64,000 bases of DNA from Bhargavaea cecembensis DSE10 (GTDB lineage: Bacteria; Bacillota; Bacilli; Bacillales_A; Planococcaceae), in NCBI RefSeq assembly GCF_000348905.1, contig NZ_AOFT01000007.1, positions 118,793-182,792 of the forward strand, read 5' to 3'. Shown piece by piece: positions 49,754 to 59,735 of the stretch; position 1 is the first letter of the stretch; each line of letters starts with the position of its first letter. Position numbers and translations under genes: made by a program. A model generated the notes under the pieces. It was given only the letters and a program-made list of their open reading frames with translations, searched no databases and was not told the origin of the DNA.

Positions 49754-50491
49754 TTATAGAAAGTTCTCCGCTGCGATCTCGACAATGAGCAGGAGCGTGA
49801 CCAGTCGGAGGATCGGCTTCACGAACTTCGGGTTGATCTTCTCGGCGATATGGACGCCGACCCGTGCCCCGGTCAGCGAGCCGAGCATCAGTGCGATGGC
49901 AACCGGCCAGATGATGTGGCCCGATGTGATGTAGCCGATTGCCGCTCCGAATGCACTGGAGAACGTGGCGACACGGACGAACCCAATCGCCCGGATATAG
50001 GAAATGTTCAGGTGGCCAAACAGCTGCAGGAGAATCGTCGCCTGGCCCGGCCCGAACAGGCCATCATAAATACCTACCCCGAACAGGCTCGGAACAGCGG
50101 TCCTGCTTGGCTTCAGCTTTGCATCCCCGCTGAAGTCCCCTTTTGAGAGGAAAGAGAAGATGAATGCCACGATCAGCAGCACCGACGCGACCGTCAGCAT
50201 CGTCCCCTCGCTCAGCCCGTTTGCGATAAAACCGCCGGCAAGCCCGCCCGATAAAGATACCGGCATGATCCAATATAATTCCCTAAAGGAGATCTTCTTC
50301 TTCAGGAGGACCGTCAAAAACGTCGAAAGCGAACTGACCGTATTGGATATCTTGCTCGCCCCGACCGCGGCGTGGACCGGTATGCCGAGAAGGAGCATCG
50401 CCGGCAGCGTGATCAGACCGCCGCCTCCGGCAAGCGTCCCGATCGTCACCGCCACGAGCCCGATAAAAAACAGCCCGATGTATTCCATCAC
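49754..50491 (-). CDS. TauE/SafE family sulfite/organosulfonate exporter-type permease
   Basis: 245 residues with about eight membrane segments and the characteristic repeated block, GGGGLITLPAMLLLGIPVHAAVGASKISNT in the first half and VGIYDGLFGPGQATILLQLFGHLNISYIRAIGF in the second. Transports small anions such as sulfite or sulfonates; direction and substrate unknown. Single gene. Confidence 0.9.
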   Translation of the reverse strand: MMEYIGLFFIGLVAVTIGTLAGGGGLITLPAMLLLGIPVHAAVGASKISNTVSSLSTFLTVLLKKKISFRELYWIMPVSLSGGLAGGFIANGLSEGTMLTVASVLLIVAFIFSFLSKGDFSGDAKLKPSRTAVPSLFGVGIYDGLFGPGQATILLQLFGHLNISYIRAIGFVRVATFSSAFGAAIGYITSGHIIWPVAIALMLGSLTGARVGVHIAEKINPKFVKPILRLVTLLLIVEIAAENFL

Positions 50492-50647
50492 CGCACCTCC
50501 CTCTTTAGTTGGTAATATTAGTATACGACTAAATTATCCATAAGAAAATTAGATTGTTTTTATTCATTAACATAAGTAACTCTTATCAAATGATTTGAGT
50601 CCGGCACCTTTTGGCATCCGTCTAATCATTGAAAAGGAGGTGAGCGC

Positions 50648-51199
50648 TTGGACATCATGGCACACAGTCAGGCTGAAACCGGCGCGGGGCACCGTGAACT
50701 GTTCGACAGCCTCGTCCGTCAGCATGCGGACGAGCTAAAACGGATTGCTTACATCTATGTCCACGACCGTGCAGAGTGCGAGGACATTGTCCAGGAAGTG
50801 TTTATCAGCTGCTACAAGAACCTGGGGAACTTCCGGCAAGAGTCCGAATATAAAACCTGGCTGATCCGGATCACCATCAACAAGTGCAAAGACCATCACC
50901 GGAAATGGAGTTTCCGCAACCTGGTCTACAAGCCGGTCATCGGCCTGTTCAAAACCGGCCCTTCCGCCGAAGAAAAGCTGATGGGCCGGCACCATTCCCA
51001 GGAGATGATTGGCCGGATCTCCGCGCTCCCCGCGAAATACAAGGAGATCCTCATCCTGTACTACTATCAGGACATGGACGTATCAGAGATTGCCGAGGTT
51101 CTGGAACTGAACGTCAGCACCGTCAAGACCCGGCTGCAGCGGGGCCGGGAGTCCCTGAAGCGTTCACTGGAAAGGAGCGAAGCGAATGGATCCGTTTGA
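50648..51199 (+). CDS. ECF-family RNA polymerase sigma factor
   Basis: 183 residues. Region 2 is LFDSLVRQHADELKRIAYIYVHDRAECEDIVQEVFISCYKNLGNFRQESEYKTWLIRITINKCKDHHRK. Region 4 is ALPAKYKEILILYYYQDMDVSEIAEVLELNVSTVKTRLQRGRESL. The TTG at 50648 lies seven bases after a near-perfect AAAGGAGG, whereas ATG 50657 is too far, so TTG initiation is likely. The next gene overlaps by 14 bases and encodes its membrane anti-sigma partner. Confidence 0.9.
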   Translation: MDIMAHSQAETGAGHRELFDSLVRQHADELKRIAYIYVHDRAECEDIVQEVFISCYKNLGNFRQESEYKTWLIRITINKCKDHHRKWSFRNLVYKPVIGLFKTGPSAEEKLMGRHHSQEMIGRISALPAKYKEILILYYYQDMDVSEIAEVLELNVSTVKTRLQRGRESLKRSLERSEANGSV

Positions 51200-51866
51200 C
51201 CGCAACGTTTCTTCGGAGCTGAAGCAGTCTGTGAACAGAGAGATCCGGTTCACGTCACGCGAAGAAGAAAGGCTTTACCACTCCATCAATGCGGAGAGAA
51301 AGCAGAAAGCCCGCCCGATCTATTGGGTGGTCGCAGCGGCTGCTACCGCACTGTTCCTCCTTCTCGGGGCTTCATTCCTAATGCCGGAACTGACTGAAGA
51401 GCCCTCGGCATCCCCCGAAACAGCCGCTCCGGACCCGGCCTCTCCGCCCACAGATGTCAGTTCCGGGAAATCTACCGCCGTTCTGGCAGATGACGGGCTT
51501 TGGGAAGAACTTAAGAACGTTGAGCTGACTTCCCGTGAGATCAGCCGAAGCGAACGGGCGACCAGCTATGAATTCACCATCGTGAACCGTTCTTCAATCC
51601 GTCTGGTCGCCCTCCGGCTGTATGCGAGCTACGACCGGAACGATAACAATCAGATTCAGGGCAATCCATTCCGTGCCTCCCTGTTCTCCGACCGGGAACT
51701 GGCACCGGGAGAAACATACTCATTCACAACGAGCCTGCCATCTGCTGTTTTCCGCGAGGACAAGGTGAACCTGGCCGGCCTCACCCTCGACCTGGAAGGA
51801 TACGCAGGGGAAATGAATCCGGAGCGCTATTTCTCCATTGGCCGATCCGAAAGCGTGGCGGAATAA
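51186..51866 (+). CDS. Single-pass anti-sigma-type membrane protein
   Basis: 226 residues. The cytoplasmic N-terminus of about 45 residues (FTSREEERLYHSINAERKQKARP) would bind the sigma factor. One membrane segment (IYWVVAAAATALFLLLGASFLM) follows, then a Pro/Ser/Glu-rich linker and an extracellular beta-rich domain (ATSYEFTIVNRSSIRLVALRLYASYDRND). Overlap with the ECF sigma gene supports the pairing. Stimulus unknown. Confidence 0.8.
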   Translation: MDPFDRNVSSELKQSVNREIRFTSREEERLYHSINAERKQKARPIYWVVAAAATALFLLLGASFLMPELTEEPSASPETAAPDPASPPTDVSSGKSTAVLADDGLWEELKNVELTSREISRSERATSYEFTIVNRSSIRLVALRLYASYDRNDNNQIQGNPFRASLFSDRELAPGETYSFTTSLPSAVFREDKVNLAGLTLDLEGYAGEMNPERYFSIGRSESVAE

Positions 51867-51878
51867 GCCAATGCATGC

Positions 51879-51912
51879 AAAACACCCGTGACCTGTGTCC
51901 CGGGTGTTTTTT
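51879..51912 (+). terminator. Terminator after the sigma/anti-sigma operon
   Basis: Stem AAAACACCCG / CGGGTGTTTT, loop of 12, followed by TT; also serves the convergent coiled-coil gene on the minus strand. Confidence 0.85.
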
Positions 51913-51917
51913 ACTGG

Positions 51918-52868
51918 CTATGAAAGGATGATCTCCCGCTCCCGAGCGGCAAGTCGTGCAATCTCTTCATCGGTCCGCGTGAGCCGGTCACGCAGTTCGC
52001 GGAGAACCCGCTCGACATCGGCGAGGACGCGGTCCAGCTCACCTTTTGCTTCCGTGATGCGCGAGTGGACCATCCAGTCCGTGAACATGTTGTCGAAGAA
52101 GAAGTCCGTAAAGTTCAGGAAGTCGCCCTTGTTGACCGTCAGGCGATGCTGGTCAAATTCCTCAACATCCGCAAGCTCCGACTGGAACCGTCGCAACGCG
52201 CGCTGGGCGCGGTGGATCTTGTCATCGGAGCTGTTGATGCTGGAATACTTCATCGCCGTGACGATCATGCCGCCGCCGAGGAAGGTATCCCACATTGACA
52301 TCCCTTCCGCATTGCCGAGCTGGCTCATCGCGGACTGCAGCACCCGGCCTGCGTCCTGGCCGGCATGGATCGCCTCTTCGATTTCCCTGCGGAGCGACTG
52401 CAGCATCGCCCGTTCATCGGCCACCTGCTGGAGCTTCCTGACCGCAGTATCGTCGTTGTTGCGCATCCACAGTTCCTTTTCCTGCAGGAACGCTTCCCAG
52501 TCGTCATCAAGGAACTCATACTCCGGCCGGTCGAGTTCGGCCTTTAGCGCAGCCGTCTCTTCTTCCAGGTCCATGAGCACCTTCTCGGCCTCATTAAACT
52601 TCAGCTCGGCTTCCGCCGCCTCATTCAGTTCCTTTTCCATGATTTCGTCCATCTTGCCGGTCAGCTGGCGGAACTTGTTGGCGAATGAAAACTGCCCGAG
52701 CTTCAGGACGTCCTGCTGCTCTTTTGTGAGACGGGCCTTTAGCCGGTCGTAGTTGCGTCTGGCCTCGCCGCGCTCCGCCTCTTTTGCTTCATACCTTTTT
52801 TTCATCCGGTCCCGCTCCGTCATGCGCATCCGGAGATCGGTCTGCCGGTCGTAAATTGCTTCCCTCAT
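51918..52868 (-). CDS. Long coiled-coil protein of unknown function
   Basis: About 316 residues. Heptad-rich coiled coils run through residues about 10-170 (RMKKRYEAKEAERGEARRNYDRLKARLTKEQQDVLKL, EKELNEAAEAELKFNEAEKVLMDLEEETAALKAEL) and again at the C-terminus (GELDRVLADVERVLRELRDRLTRTDEEIARLAARERE). In between lies SMWDTFLGGGMIVTAMKYSSINSSDDKIHRAQRALRRF, a conserved-looking centre. The pattern recalls phage-shock-like or DivIVA-like scaffold proteins, but no family is assigned. The start could also be TTG 52871. Confidence 0.65.
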   Translation of the reverse strand: MREAIYDRQTDLRMRMTERDRMKKRYEAKEAERGEARRNYDRLKARLTKEQQDVLKLGQFSFANKFRQLTGKMDEIMEKELNEAAEAELKFNEAEKVLMDLEEETAALKAELDRPEYEFLDDDWEAFLQEKELWMRNNDDTAVRKLQQVADERAMLQSLRREIEEAIHAGQDAGRVLQSAMSQLGNAEGMSMWDTFLGGGMIVTAMKYSSINSSDDKIHRAQRALRRFQSELADVEEFDQHRLTVNKGDFLNFTDFFFDNMFTDWMVHSRITEAKGELDRVLADVERVLRELRDRLTRTDEEIARLAAREREIILS

Positions 52869-53006
52869 CAATCCAAGCACCCCCCTGATTTACCTACGAT
52901 TTTATCACTCTCAGGTTTCATTTCCCATTTCCTGACGGGCGCCAACGCCTTTTTGACAGAATTGCGTTACGAAAGCAAAGGAAATGGCCAGTGTCTAAAA
53001 GCAAAA

Positions 53007-53035
53007 GCCGTGCAGCAGGGATTCCCGCTCACGGC
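53007..53035 (-). terminator. Terminator of the thioesterase gene
   Basis: Stem GCCGTG / CACGGC with extra inner pairing (GCAGCAGGG / CCCGC), followed on the minus strand by TTTTGCTTTT. Confidence 0.75.
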
Positions 53036-53042
53036 CTGTAAG

Positions 53043-53522
53043 TCATGAATGCTTGATCAGCTGGCGCTCCCGGCGGTTTGCCCGGCGTGCGGGGGCCTTG
53101 TCGAACAGCGCTTTTTCCGCCTTCGTCTCCGGATAAACCGGGGAAACCGGTGTCGGCTTGTTTTCTTCGTCCATTGCGACCATCGTGACGAATGATTCGG
53201 TCGTCAGTTTGCGGGCACCGGTGACGATGTCCACCGAGTGCACCTGGACAAACACTTCCATTGATGTCCGTCCGGTGGAGCTCACGACGGCCTCAATCTC
53301 GAGCACGTCGCCGACTCGCGCAGGCGAGACGAAATCAACAGAGTCAACCGATGCGGTAACGACCGCAGCACCGGCATGCTTGCTCGCTGCAATCGCGCTC
53401 ATCTCATCGAGATAGGCGAGTACCTGGCCTCCGAAAATGGTCCCATGATGGTTCGTGTCCGGCGGCATGACCAGTTTCGTCGTCTTTGTCCGTGACCGGC
53501 TCATCGGAATCGCTTCTGCCAT
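53043..53522 (-). CDS. Hotdog-fold acyl-CoA thioesterase, YkhA-like
   Basis: 159 residues from ATG 53522 (AGAGGTG upstream). The family core is LVMPPDTNHHGTIFGGQVLAYLDEMSAIAASKHAG (catalytic Asn/His and Asp) followed by VDSVDFVSPARVGDVLEIEAVV. Hydrolyses acyl-CoA in the cytoplasm. Single gene with its own terminator. Confidence 0.88.
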   Translation of the reverse strand: MAEAIPMSRSRTKTTKLVMPPDTNHHGTIFGGQVLAYLDEMSAIAASKHAGAAVVTASVDSVDFVSPARVGDVLEIEAVVSSTGRTSMEVFVQVHSVDIVTGARKLTTESFVTMVAMDEENKPTPVSPVYPETKAEKALFDKAPARRANRRERQLIKHS

Positions 53523-53716
53523 AGGGCAACACCTCTTCTGTCCGGACCTTTGTCCGGGTTGGTACGCAACAGTATACCCGAATTGGGCACGGGATGCATC
53601 GTACAAGGAGGGAGTCCGAAATCTTTAGTTGCAAGCCGTCGGGATCTTGGCGCAAATGGCAAGCCCTTGTGGTTAATCGCACGCCCAAATCCGCTCCCCC
53701 TTATCCCCAATAAGAA

Positions 53717-53740
53717 AACTCCCCGGCGCGCCGGGGAGTT
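53717..53740. terminator. Terminator after oppF
   Basis: A 24-bp perfect palindrome with half-site AACTCCCCGGCG. On the minus strand it is followed by TTCTTATT. Confidence 0.85.
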
Positions 53741-53746
53741 CCACCA

Positions 53747-54790
53747 TCACACAGTTTTCAGTTCCTTGCCTTCCTTCGCCATGATCTCCTCGTCGTACAG
53801 GTGGCAGGCGACGGAGTGGCCGGGTTCGACTTCGCGGAATTCCGGGTCGATTGCGGCGCAGCTGTCCATCGCGAACGGGCAGCGTGTGCGGAACCGGCAG
53901 CCGGACGGGATGTCTGTCGGGCTCGGCACGTCTCCGGACAAGATGATCTGCTCGCGGGTGCGTTCCTTTTCCGGGTCCGGCAGCGGGATTGCCGACAGGA
54001 GTGCCTGGGTGTACGGATGGAGCGGCTTTTCGTACAGCTCCTCGCTCGTGGCAAGCTCGACGATCTTGCCGAGGTACATGACGGCGATGCGGTCGCTGAT
54101 GTACTTCACCATCGACAGGTCGTGCGCGATGAAAAGATAGGTCAGCCCGCGCTCTTCCTGCAGTTCCTTGAGCAGGTTGACGATCTGTGCCTGGATCGAG
54201 ACGTCAAGCGCCGCAATCGGCTCATCGGCAACAATGAACTTCGGCTCGACAGCAAGCGCACGCGCGATGCCGATCCGCTGTCGCTGGCCGCCGGAGAACT
54301 CATGCGGGTAACGCCCTGCATGGTTCTTGTTCAGGCCGACCAGCTGCAGCAGTTCATGGACACGCTTTTCTCGGTCTTTCTGGGACATGTTCGGATTGTG
54401 GATGACAAGGCCTTCCGAAATGATTTCGGATACGGTCATCCGAGGGTTCAGCGACGAATACGGGTCCTGGAAGATCATCTGCACATCGCGGTTGATGCGC
54501 TTTTTCGTCTTCCCGTCCAGGCGGCCTTTCAGCTTGAGGCCGTCAAAGTGGATCTCACCGTCCGTCGGTTCATAAATCCGGGTGAGCGTGCGGCCCACTG
54601 TGGACTTGCCGCAGCCGGACTCGCCGACAAGGCCGAGCGTCTCCCCCTTCTTGATCGAAAAGCTGATGCCGTCGACGGCCTTCAGAACCGTTTTCCGGTT
54701 GAGGCGGAAATGCTTCTTCAGGTCGCTGACGACAAGCAGGTCGTCCTGCCCGGCATTCGTGGTGTGTTGTTCCTTCAATTCATGTGTCAT
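53747..54790 (-). CDS. oppF: Oligopeptide ABC transporter ATP-binding protein OppF
   Basis: 347 residues. Walker [15 protein letters not shown], signature [15 protein letters not shown], Walker [15 protein letters not shown]. The C-terminal oligopeptide/dipeptide extension carries the FeS-type cysteine region [22 protein letters not shown], typical of OppF/DppF. Overlaps oppD by four bases. Last gene of the opp operon. The AT-rich zone beyond its terminator holds no recognised gene. Confidence 0.92.
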   Translation of the reverse strand: MTHELKEQHTTNAGQDDLLVVSDLKKHFRLNRKTVLKAVDGISFSIKKGETLGLVGESGCGKSTVGRTLTRIYEPTDGEIHFDGLKLKGRLDGKTKKRINRDVQMIFQDPYSSLNPRMTVSEIISEGLVIHNPNMSQKDREKRVHELLQLVGLNKNHAGRYPHEFSGGQRQRIGIARALAVEPKFIVADEPIAALDVSIQAQIVNLLKELQEERGLTYLFIAHDLSMVKYISDRIAVMYLGKIVELATSEELYEKPLHPYTQALLSAIPLPDPEKERTREQIILSGDVPSPTDIPSGCRFRTRCPFAMDSCAAIDPEFREVEPGHSVACHLYDEEIMAKEGKELKTV

Positions 54791-55866
54791 ACCGGCACTC
54801 CTCCCGCTGCATCGATGGCGGCCTGGTCGGCGGCGATTTCCGACGTCTGCCGGCCTTTCCGGATCACTTCCGGCACATGTTCATCCGGCGTGCGCTCATC
54901 CTGCAGCCAGCAGCGCACGGCCTGTGTGCCGCTGACTGCGGTGTAATCCGGATTGTGGTCGTGGCACACTTTCATCGTGTACGGGCAGCGCGCGGCAAAC
55001 GGGCAGCCCGTGCCGAGCGTCGCGGGATCCGGCGGGGAACCCGGGATCGGAATGAGCGGCTCGGTGCGCGGTGCGTCCAGGTTCGGCATCGACCGCAGCA
55101 GGCCGAGCGTATACGGATGCTGCGGACGGTAGAAGATCTCATCCAGCGTCCCCTGCTCGACGACCTCTCCGGCGTACATGACGGCGACGCGGTCGGCCAT
55201 GTTGGCGACGACGCCGAGGTCATGCGTGATCAGGATGATCGCGGTGTCCATCTTTTCCTGGAGGCCCCTCATCAGGCGGAGGATCTGGGCCTGGATGGTG
55301 ACGTCGAGCGCCGTCGTCGGCTCGTCGGCAATCAGGACCTTCGGGTTACAGGCAAGTGCAATCGCGATGACCACGCGCTGGCGCATCCCGCCGGAGAACT
55401 GGTGAGGATAGGCATCAAGCCTGGCTTCGGCATTCGGGATGCCGACCAGCTCGAGCATTTCCTTTGCCCGCTCGCGGGCTTGCTTTTTCGTCAGGTTCAT
55501 ATGGCGGGAAAGCCCCTCCATGATCTGCTTGCCGATTTTCATCGTCGGGTTCAGCGACGTCATCGGATCCTGGAAGACCATCGAGATGTCCGACCCGCGG
55601 ATGCTCTGGATCTCTTTCTTGGAAAACTTCAGAAGGTCTTTTCCCTCGTAGCGGATCTCGCCCTCGGGAATGATGGTGTTCTGCTTGGGCAGCAGCTGCA
55701 TGATCGACTTCGCCGTCACCGACTTGCCGGAGCCGGACTCGCCGACGATGGCGAGCGTCTCCCCCTTTTTCAGAGAAAAGTTGACGCCCCTTACCGCCGG
55801 GACCTCGCCGTTGCGGGTCTTGAATGAAACATGCAGGTTGCTGACTTCAAGGATGTGGTTGTCCAT
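54787..55866 (-). CDS. oppD: Oligopeptide ABC transporter ATP-binding protein OppD
   Basis: 359 residues from ATG 55866 (GAGGGG seven bases upstream). Walker [16 protein letters not shown], signature [15 protein letters not shown], Walker [15 protein letters not shown]. The C-terminal extension has [22 protein letters not shown]. Pairs with OppF as a heterodimeric ATPase. Confidence 0.92.
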   Translation of the reverse strand: MDNHILEVSNLHVSFKTRNGEVPAVRGVNFSLKKGETLAIVGESGSGKSVTAKSIMQLLPKQNTIIPEGEIRYEGKDLLKFSKKEIQSIRGSDISMVFQDPMTSLNPTMKIGKQIMEGLSRHMNLTKKQARERAKEMLELVGIPNAEARLDAYPHQFSGGMRQRVVIAIALACNPKVLIADEPTTALDVTIQAQILRLMRGLQEKMDTAIILITHDLGVVANMADRVAVMYAGEVVEQGTLDEIFYRPQHPYTLGLLRSMPNLDAPRTEPLIPIPGSPPDPATLGTGCPFAARCPYTMKVCHDHNPDYTAVSGTQAVRCWLQDERTPDEHVPEVIRKGRQTSEIAADQAAIDAAGGVPV

Positions 55867-55877
55867 TGTCTGACCCC

Positions 55878-56930
55878 TCACTTTCTCATTTTCGGATCGA
55901 GCGCGTCGCGCAGCCCGTCTGCCAGCAGGTTAAAGCAGATCATGACAAGGCTGATGACGACCGCAGGGATAAGCAGCTTGTACGGGAACGAGCGGATGGC
56001 ATCATAGCCGTCCTCGATCAGCACCCCGAGCGAGGCGAGCGGTGCCTGAAGGCCAAGGCCGATAAAGCTCAGGAACGCTTCGAAGAAGATCGCCGTCGGA
56101 ATCGTGAACATGACGGTGACGATGATCGGACCCATGACGTTCGGAAGCAAATGCTTTCTCATCAGCCTGGAATCCGAGGCGCCGAGCGTCCGTGAGGCGA
56201 GGACGAACTCCTGCCCCTTCAGCTGGAGCATCTGCCCCCGGACAACCCGCGCCATCCCGACCCAGCCGGTGATGATCATCGCGAGAATGATCGACCGGAT
56301 GCCCGGCTCGAGTATCAGGATAAACAGGATGATTACAATCAGGTTCGGGATCCCGGTCAGGATCTCGATGATCCGCTGCATGACGTTGTCGATGCGGCCT
56401 CCGTAATAGGCAGAGATGCCGCCGTAGATGACCCCGATCACGAGGTCCAGGAATGCCGCGACAAGTGCGATGAACAGGGAAATTTGCGTCCCCTTCCAGA
56501 CACGCGTCCACAGGTCACGCCCGAACTCGTCGGTGCCGAACCAGTAGTTGGTTTCGACGCCGCGCTGGGCGTACTGGTCGACGCCGTTCACATCTTTTCC
56601 GTCAAAGCCGAGCCACTCGAGCCCCGCAACTTTCGGTGGGAGGTTCGAATGAGGAATATGCTGCTCCCGGTAAGTGAACTCGTTCATGGACGGGCCGATG
56701 AGTGCCATGGCGCCGAGGATGATCAGGAGGACGAGGGACACGACCGCGCCCTTGTTTTTGAACAGGCGCTCCATCGCCTCTTTCCAGAAAGTCGGTGCCG
56801 GCGCCGCCAGCTCCTCCCGTGCCGTTGCATCAAGGGGTTGCGGAACAAACAGGTCCGCGGACGGTTCCGCCGGACGGTCTTGGCTGCGGAGATTCTTGTA
56901 GTCTCCGTCATTCGGCTGGATGGTCGTCAT
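55878..56930 (-). CDS. oppC: Oligopeptide ABC transporter permease OppC
   Basis: 350 residues with an extended hydrophilic N-terminus, a first membrane segment (GAVVSLVLLIILGAMALIGP), an OppC-type extracellular loop and five further segments. The EAA-like loop reads LASRTLGASDSRLMRKHLLPNVMGPIIV. Overlaps oppB by four bases. Confidence 0.92.
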   Translation of the reverse strand: MTTIQPNDGDYKNLRSQDRPAEPSADLFVPQPLDATAREELAAPAPTFWKEAMERLFKNKGAVVSLVLLIILGAMALIGPSMNEFTYREQHIPHSNLPPKVAGLEWLGFDGKDVNGVDQYAQRGVETNYWFGTDEFGRDLWTRVWKGTQISLFIALVAAFLDLVIGVIYGGISAYYGGRIDNVMQRIIEILTGIPNLIVIILFILILEPGIRSIILAMIITGWVGMARVVRGQMLQLKGQEFVLASRTLGASDSRLMRKHLLPNVMGPIIVTVMFTIPTAIFFEAFLSFIGLGLQAPLASLGVLIEDGYDAIRSFPYKLLIPAVVISLVMICFNLLADGLRDALDPKMRK

Positions 56931-57859
56931 GCCTTGCTTCCCCCTTTCAGGTCAATCCGCGGATCAAGCAGGCCGTACAGCACATCGACGACGAAGACGA
57001 CGAAGATAAAGAGTGCGCTGTAGAGCAGCGTGATGCCCATGATGACGCTGTAGTCGAGCACGAGGATCGACAGCGTAAACTGCTCGCCGAGCCCCGGGAC
57101 ACCGAAGATCTTCTCGATGACGAGGGTCCCCGTCATGATCGAGACGGCAAGCGGCCCAAGCATCGTGACGACCGGGATAAGTGCGTTCCGGATGACGTGC
57201 TTCCAGATGACACCGGACTCATTCAGCCCCTTGGCCCGAGCGGTCGTGACATAGTCCTGCCCGAGCACCTCGAGCATTTCGCTCCGGATAAAACGGGCAA
57301 CGGTCGCGATGACCGTCACAGACAGGGCGAGTGACGGCAGGATGGTACTCTGATAGTTTTCCCATAGCGCAACCGGCAGCCAGCCCAGTTTGACGCCGAT
57401 ATAGTACTGAAGAAGCGCCGCGAAGACGAATGACGGAATCGACATGCCGAGGACGGCGATGGTCACCGACACGTAATCGACCGCGGTGTTGTGGCGAAGC
57501 GCTGAGATGATTCCGAGCACAAGGCCGATGATCGTACCGAAGACGAGCCCCTGCAGGCCGATCAGTGCGGAAGGCCCGATGCGGTCGCCGATCATGCTCA
57601 TGACGGTACGGCCCTGGTACTGGAATGAATAGCCGAGATCGCCCTGGATCAGGTTGCCGATATACGTGAGGTACTGGATCGCCACCGGCTTGTCCAGCCC
57701 ATATTTCGCATCGAGTATGGCCCGCTGCGACTCGGTCAGCTTTTCCGCGTTCGAGTATGGCGTGCCCGGAAGAAGCTGCATGAGCAGGAACGTCGCGGTC
57801 ACGATGATGAACAGTGTGATCACTGCATAGGCAAAGCGTTGTATCAGATAGCGTTTCAT
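56927..57859 (-). CDS. oppB: Oligopeptide ABC transporter permease OppB
   Basis: 310 residues from ATG 57859 (MKRYLIQRFAYAVITLFIIVTATFLLMQLLPGTPY, the standard OppB/DppB opening). The EAA loop is YVTTARAKGLNESGVIWKHVIRNALIPVVTMLGP. A longer GTG start at 57871 is possible but lies in the ribosome binding site. Confidence 0.92.
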   Translation of the reverse strand: MKRYLIQRFAYAVITLFIIVTATFLLMQLLPGTPYSNAEKLTESQRAILDAKYGLDKPVAIQYLTYIGNLIQGDLGYSFQYQGRTVMSMIGDRIGPSALIGLQGLVFGTIIGLVLGIISALRHNTAVDYVSVTIAVLGMSIPSFVFAALLQYYIGVKLGWLPVALWENYQSTILPSLALSVTVIATVARFIRSEMLEVLGQDYVTTARAKGLNESGVIWKHVIRNALIPVVTMLGPLAVSIMTGTLVIEKIFGVPGLGEQFTLSILVLDYSVIMGITLLYSALFIFVVFVVDVLYGLLDPRIDLKGGSKA

Positions 57860-57902
57860 GATGTCGGTCACCTCGCTTTAGTTCGGTGCGATTGAATACA
57901 AG

Positions 57903-57933
57903 AAAAGCGGGGCCGCACCAGTGGCTCCCCGCT
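57903..57933 (-). terminator. Partial terminator between oppA and oppB
   Basis: Stem AAGCGGGG / CCCCGCTT with a 15-base loop, followed on the minus strand by TTCTTG. Usual in opp operons, giving excess binding protein. Confidence 0.75.
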
Positions 57934-57953
57934 TGTCTGCTGCTATAAAAGGA

Positions 57954-59606
57954 TTATTTGACCGATGCCCACTTGAGCGAGAGGTCCGCGCCAGCCGGGT
58001 GGATGACAAGGTTCTCAATGCTCGGGCGGGTCAGGTACGTATTGCCCCGCTGGTAAAGCGGTGCGACCGCGGCATCTTCTTCAAGAAGGACCTTCTCGAT
58101 TTCGAGGAGGGTCTTGTAGCGGTTGCTGAGGTCAGTGTCCGTGCGTGCTTCGGCTACAAGCTCATCCAGCTTCGGATTGCTGTAGTCCATCCGGTTCGCC
58201 GAGCTGCCGTCCACCCACATGTCGAGGTAAGTCATCGGGTCGGCGTAGTCAGGTCCCCAAGTCGAGAGCGAGAGATCATACTCGATCGCCTTTTCGATTT
58301 CAAGGCGCTGGGCAAATGGAACTGCCTTCAGCTCAAGTTTGAATCCTGGCAGGTTGTCTTCCAGCTGGGCCTGCAGGTATTCGCCGACTTTCTTCATTTC
58401 GTCTGTATCCGCGATGTTCAGGGAAACCGTCAGGCTGTCGACGCCTGTTTCTTCAAGGCCTTTTTCCCAGAATTCCTTTGCTTCTTCGGCAGTGCCTTTG
58501 TTGATGTCGCCGTTCAGCTCACGGTAGTCGGTGCCTTCAGGAGAGTTGTAATAGCCCTCAGGGACAACTCCGTAAAGCGGCGTGGAGCCGTCTTTGAGGA
58601 TGACATCGGTCAGGCCGTCACGGTCGATCGCCATGTTGACTGCGCGGCGGATATTCACGTTGCTCAGCACTTCATGGTTGTGGTTAAAGCGCAGGAACAC
58701 GATTCCGGACGCTTTCTCATTCGTGAATCCTTCATTGTCCTGATACTGGTCGACGAGGGAAGACGTAAGCTTCACGCGGTCGACTTTCTCGGTTTCATAC
58801 AGGTTGGCGCCGGACTGAGGGTCCTTGACGACGACAAACTCGGCTTTGTCGAGCTTGACGTTTTCCGCATCCCAGTAATCTTCGTTCTTTTCAAGTGTCC
58901 AGCCCTGCTCCTGCTGCCATTCGGAGAATACGAACGGTCCGTTTGCGAGAACGTTTTCAGCTTCAAGCGCATACTGGTCGCCCTGCTCTTCGACGAACGC
59001 CTGGTTCTGAGGCAGGAAAGTCGCGAATGCAAGAAGCGTTTCAAACAGCGGGTTCGGCGCTTCAAGTGTCACTTCAAGTGTTTTTTCATCGATGGCCTTG
59101 ACGCCGAGCTCTTCGGCATCCATTTCTTCATTCATGATCGCTTCGGCGTTTTTGATGCCTGCAGTCACGAGCATATAGTTGTACGGGCCTGCTTCACGCA
59201 TGACGCGCTTCCAGGCGTACTCGAAATCATTGGCCGTCACAGGCTCGCCGTTGCTCCAGTTCTGTTCACGGAGGGTGAACGTGTGAACGGTTTCATCTTC
59301 GTTTTTATCGTGCTTTTCGGCCATCGCCAGTTCCACTTCGTTCGACTCATTCTGGCGGTAAAGCCCTTCGTTGATGTTGTTCAGGACGTTGAAGGCGATC
59401 GAGTCGTGCGCCTTCGTGGAGTCCATTGTCGGGATATCCGAGCCTTCGCTCAGAGTGATCACCTGTGCGGAGCTGCCGTCCCCTTCGGCGCTTCCGCCCT
59501 CCGTATCGCCGGATGCCTCATCACCGGAGCCGCTGAAGTTGCAGCCCGCCAGGATCAGTGCCGCCGCGGCCGGAGCCATGAAGCGAGATACCCACTTTTT
59601 GTTCAT
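57954..59606 (-). CDS. oppA: Oligopeptide-binding lipoprotein OppA
   Basis: 550 residues. Signal peptide with lipobox LILAGC (about residues 17-22), then a Gly/Ser/Asp/Glu-rich linker. The SBP_bac_5 body includes TLSEGSDIPTMDSTKAHDSIAFNVLNNINEGLYRQ and GVVPEGYYNSPEG. Family proteins capture 2-5 or longer residue peptides. Besides nutrition, Opp imports signalling peptides for RRNPP regulators, so it is the candidate importer for the peptide encoded at 38413. First gene of the operon. Confidence 0.92.
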   Translation of the reverse strand: MNKKWVSRFMAPAAAALILAGCNFSGSGDEASGDTEGGSAEGDGSSAQVITLSEGSDIPTMDSTKAHDSIAFNVLNNINEGLYRQNESNEVELAMAEKHDKNEDETVHTFTLREQNWSNGEPVTANDFEYAWKRVMREAGPYNYMLVTAGIKNAEAIMNEEMDAEELGVKAIDEKTLEVTLEAPNPLFETLLAFATFLPQNQAFVEEQGDQYALEAENVLANGPFVFSEWQQEQGWTLEKNEDYWDAENVKLDKAEFVVVKDPQSGANLYETEKVDRVKLTSSLVDQYQDNEGFTNEKASGIVFLRFNHNHEVLSNVNIRRAVNMAIDRDGLTDVILKDGSTPLYGVVPEGYYNSPEGTDYRELNGDINKGTAEEAKEFWEKGLEETGVDSLTVSLNIADTDEMKKVGEYLQAQLEDNLPGFKLELKAVPFAQRLEIEKAIEYDLSLSTWGPDYADPMTYLDMWVDGSSANRMDYSNPKLDELVAEARTDTDLSNRYKTLLEIEKVLLEEDAAVAPLYQRGNTYLTRPSIENLVIHPAGADLSLKWASVK

Positions 59607-59642
59607 GCCATTTCCCCCTTGTCTCTATCGAAATGTAATCCT

Positions 59643-59671
59643 ATTTTACGTATACTACGGATATAAAGCAA
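59643..59671 (-). promoter_or_regulatory. Predicted sigma-A promoter of the opp operon
   Basis: Minus-strand TTGCTT (59666-59671) and TAAAAT (59643-59648) are separated by exactly 17 bases, 36 bases before the oppA start. No CodY-type box was seen near it. Confidence 0.6.
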
Positions 59672-59735
59672 TATCTTTTTTCACAATTTAGATAGTTTAA
59701 ACCGTTGTAAATTTTAAGCCGAAAGGAAGACAGAC

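Noticed and set aside
53541..53716. Possible small gene after AAGGAGGG at about 53608
   Set aside because: Despite the strong ribosome binding site-like sequence no start codon lies at a suitable distance, and the following frame has no protein-like character.
54784..55827. A 347-codon plus-strand frame opposite oppD
   Set aside because: Shadow of the oppD gene; composition rich in Arg, His and Asp, with no ribosome binding site or domain.
57921..59666. A 581-codon plus-strand open frame opposite oppA
   Set aside because: It is antisense to a clear OppA lipoprotein gene, has low-complexity composition rich in Phe, Val and Arg with no family motif, and results from codon bias of the GC-rich real gene.
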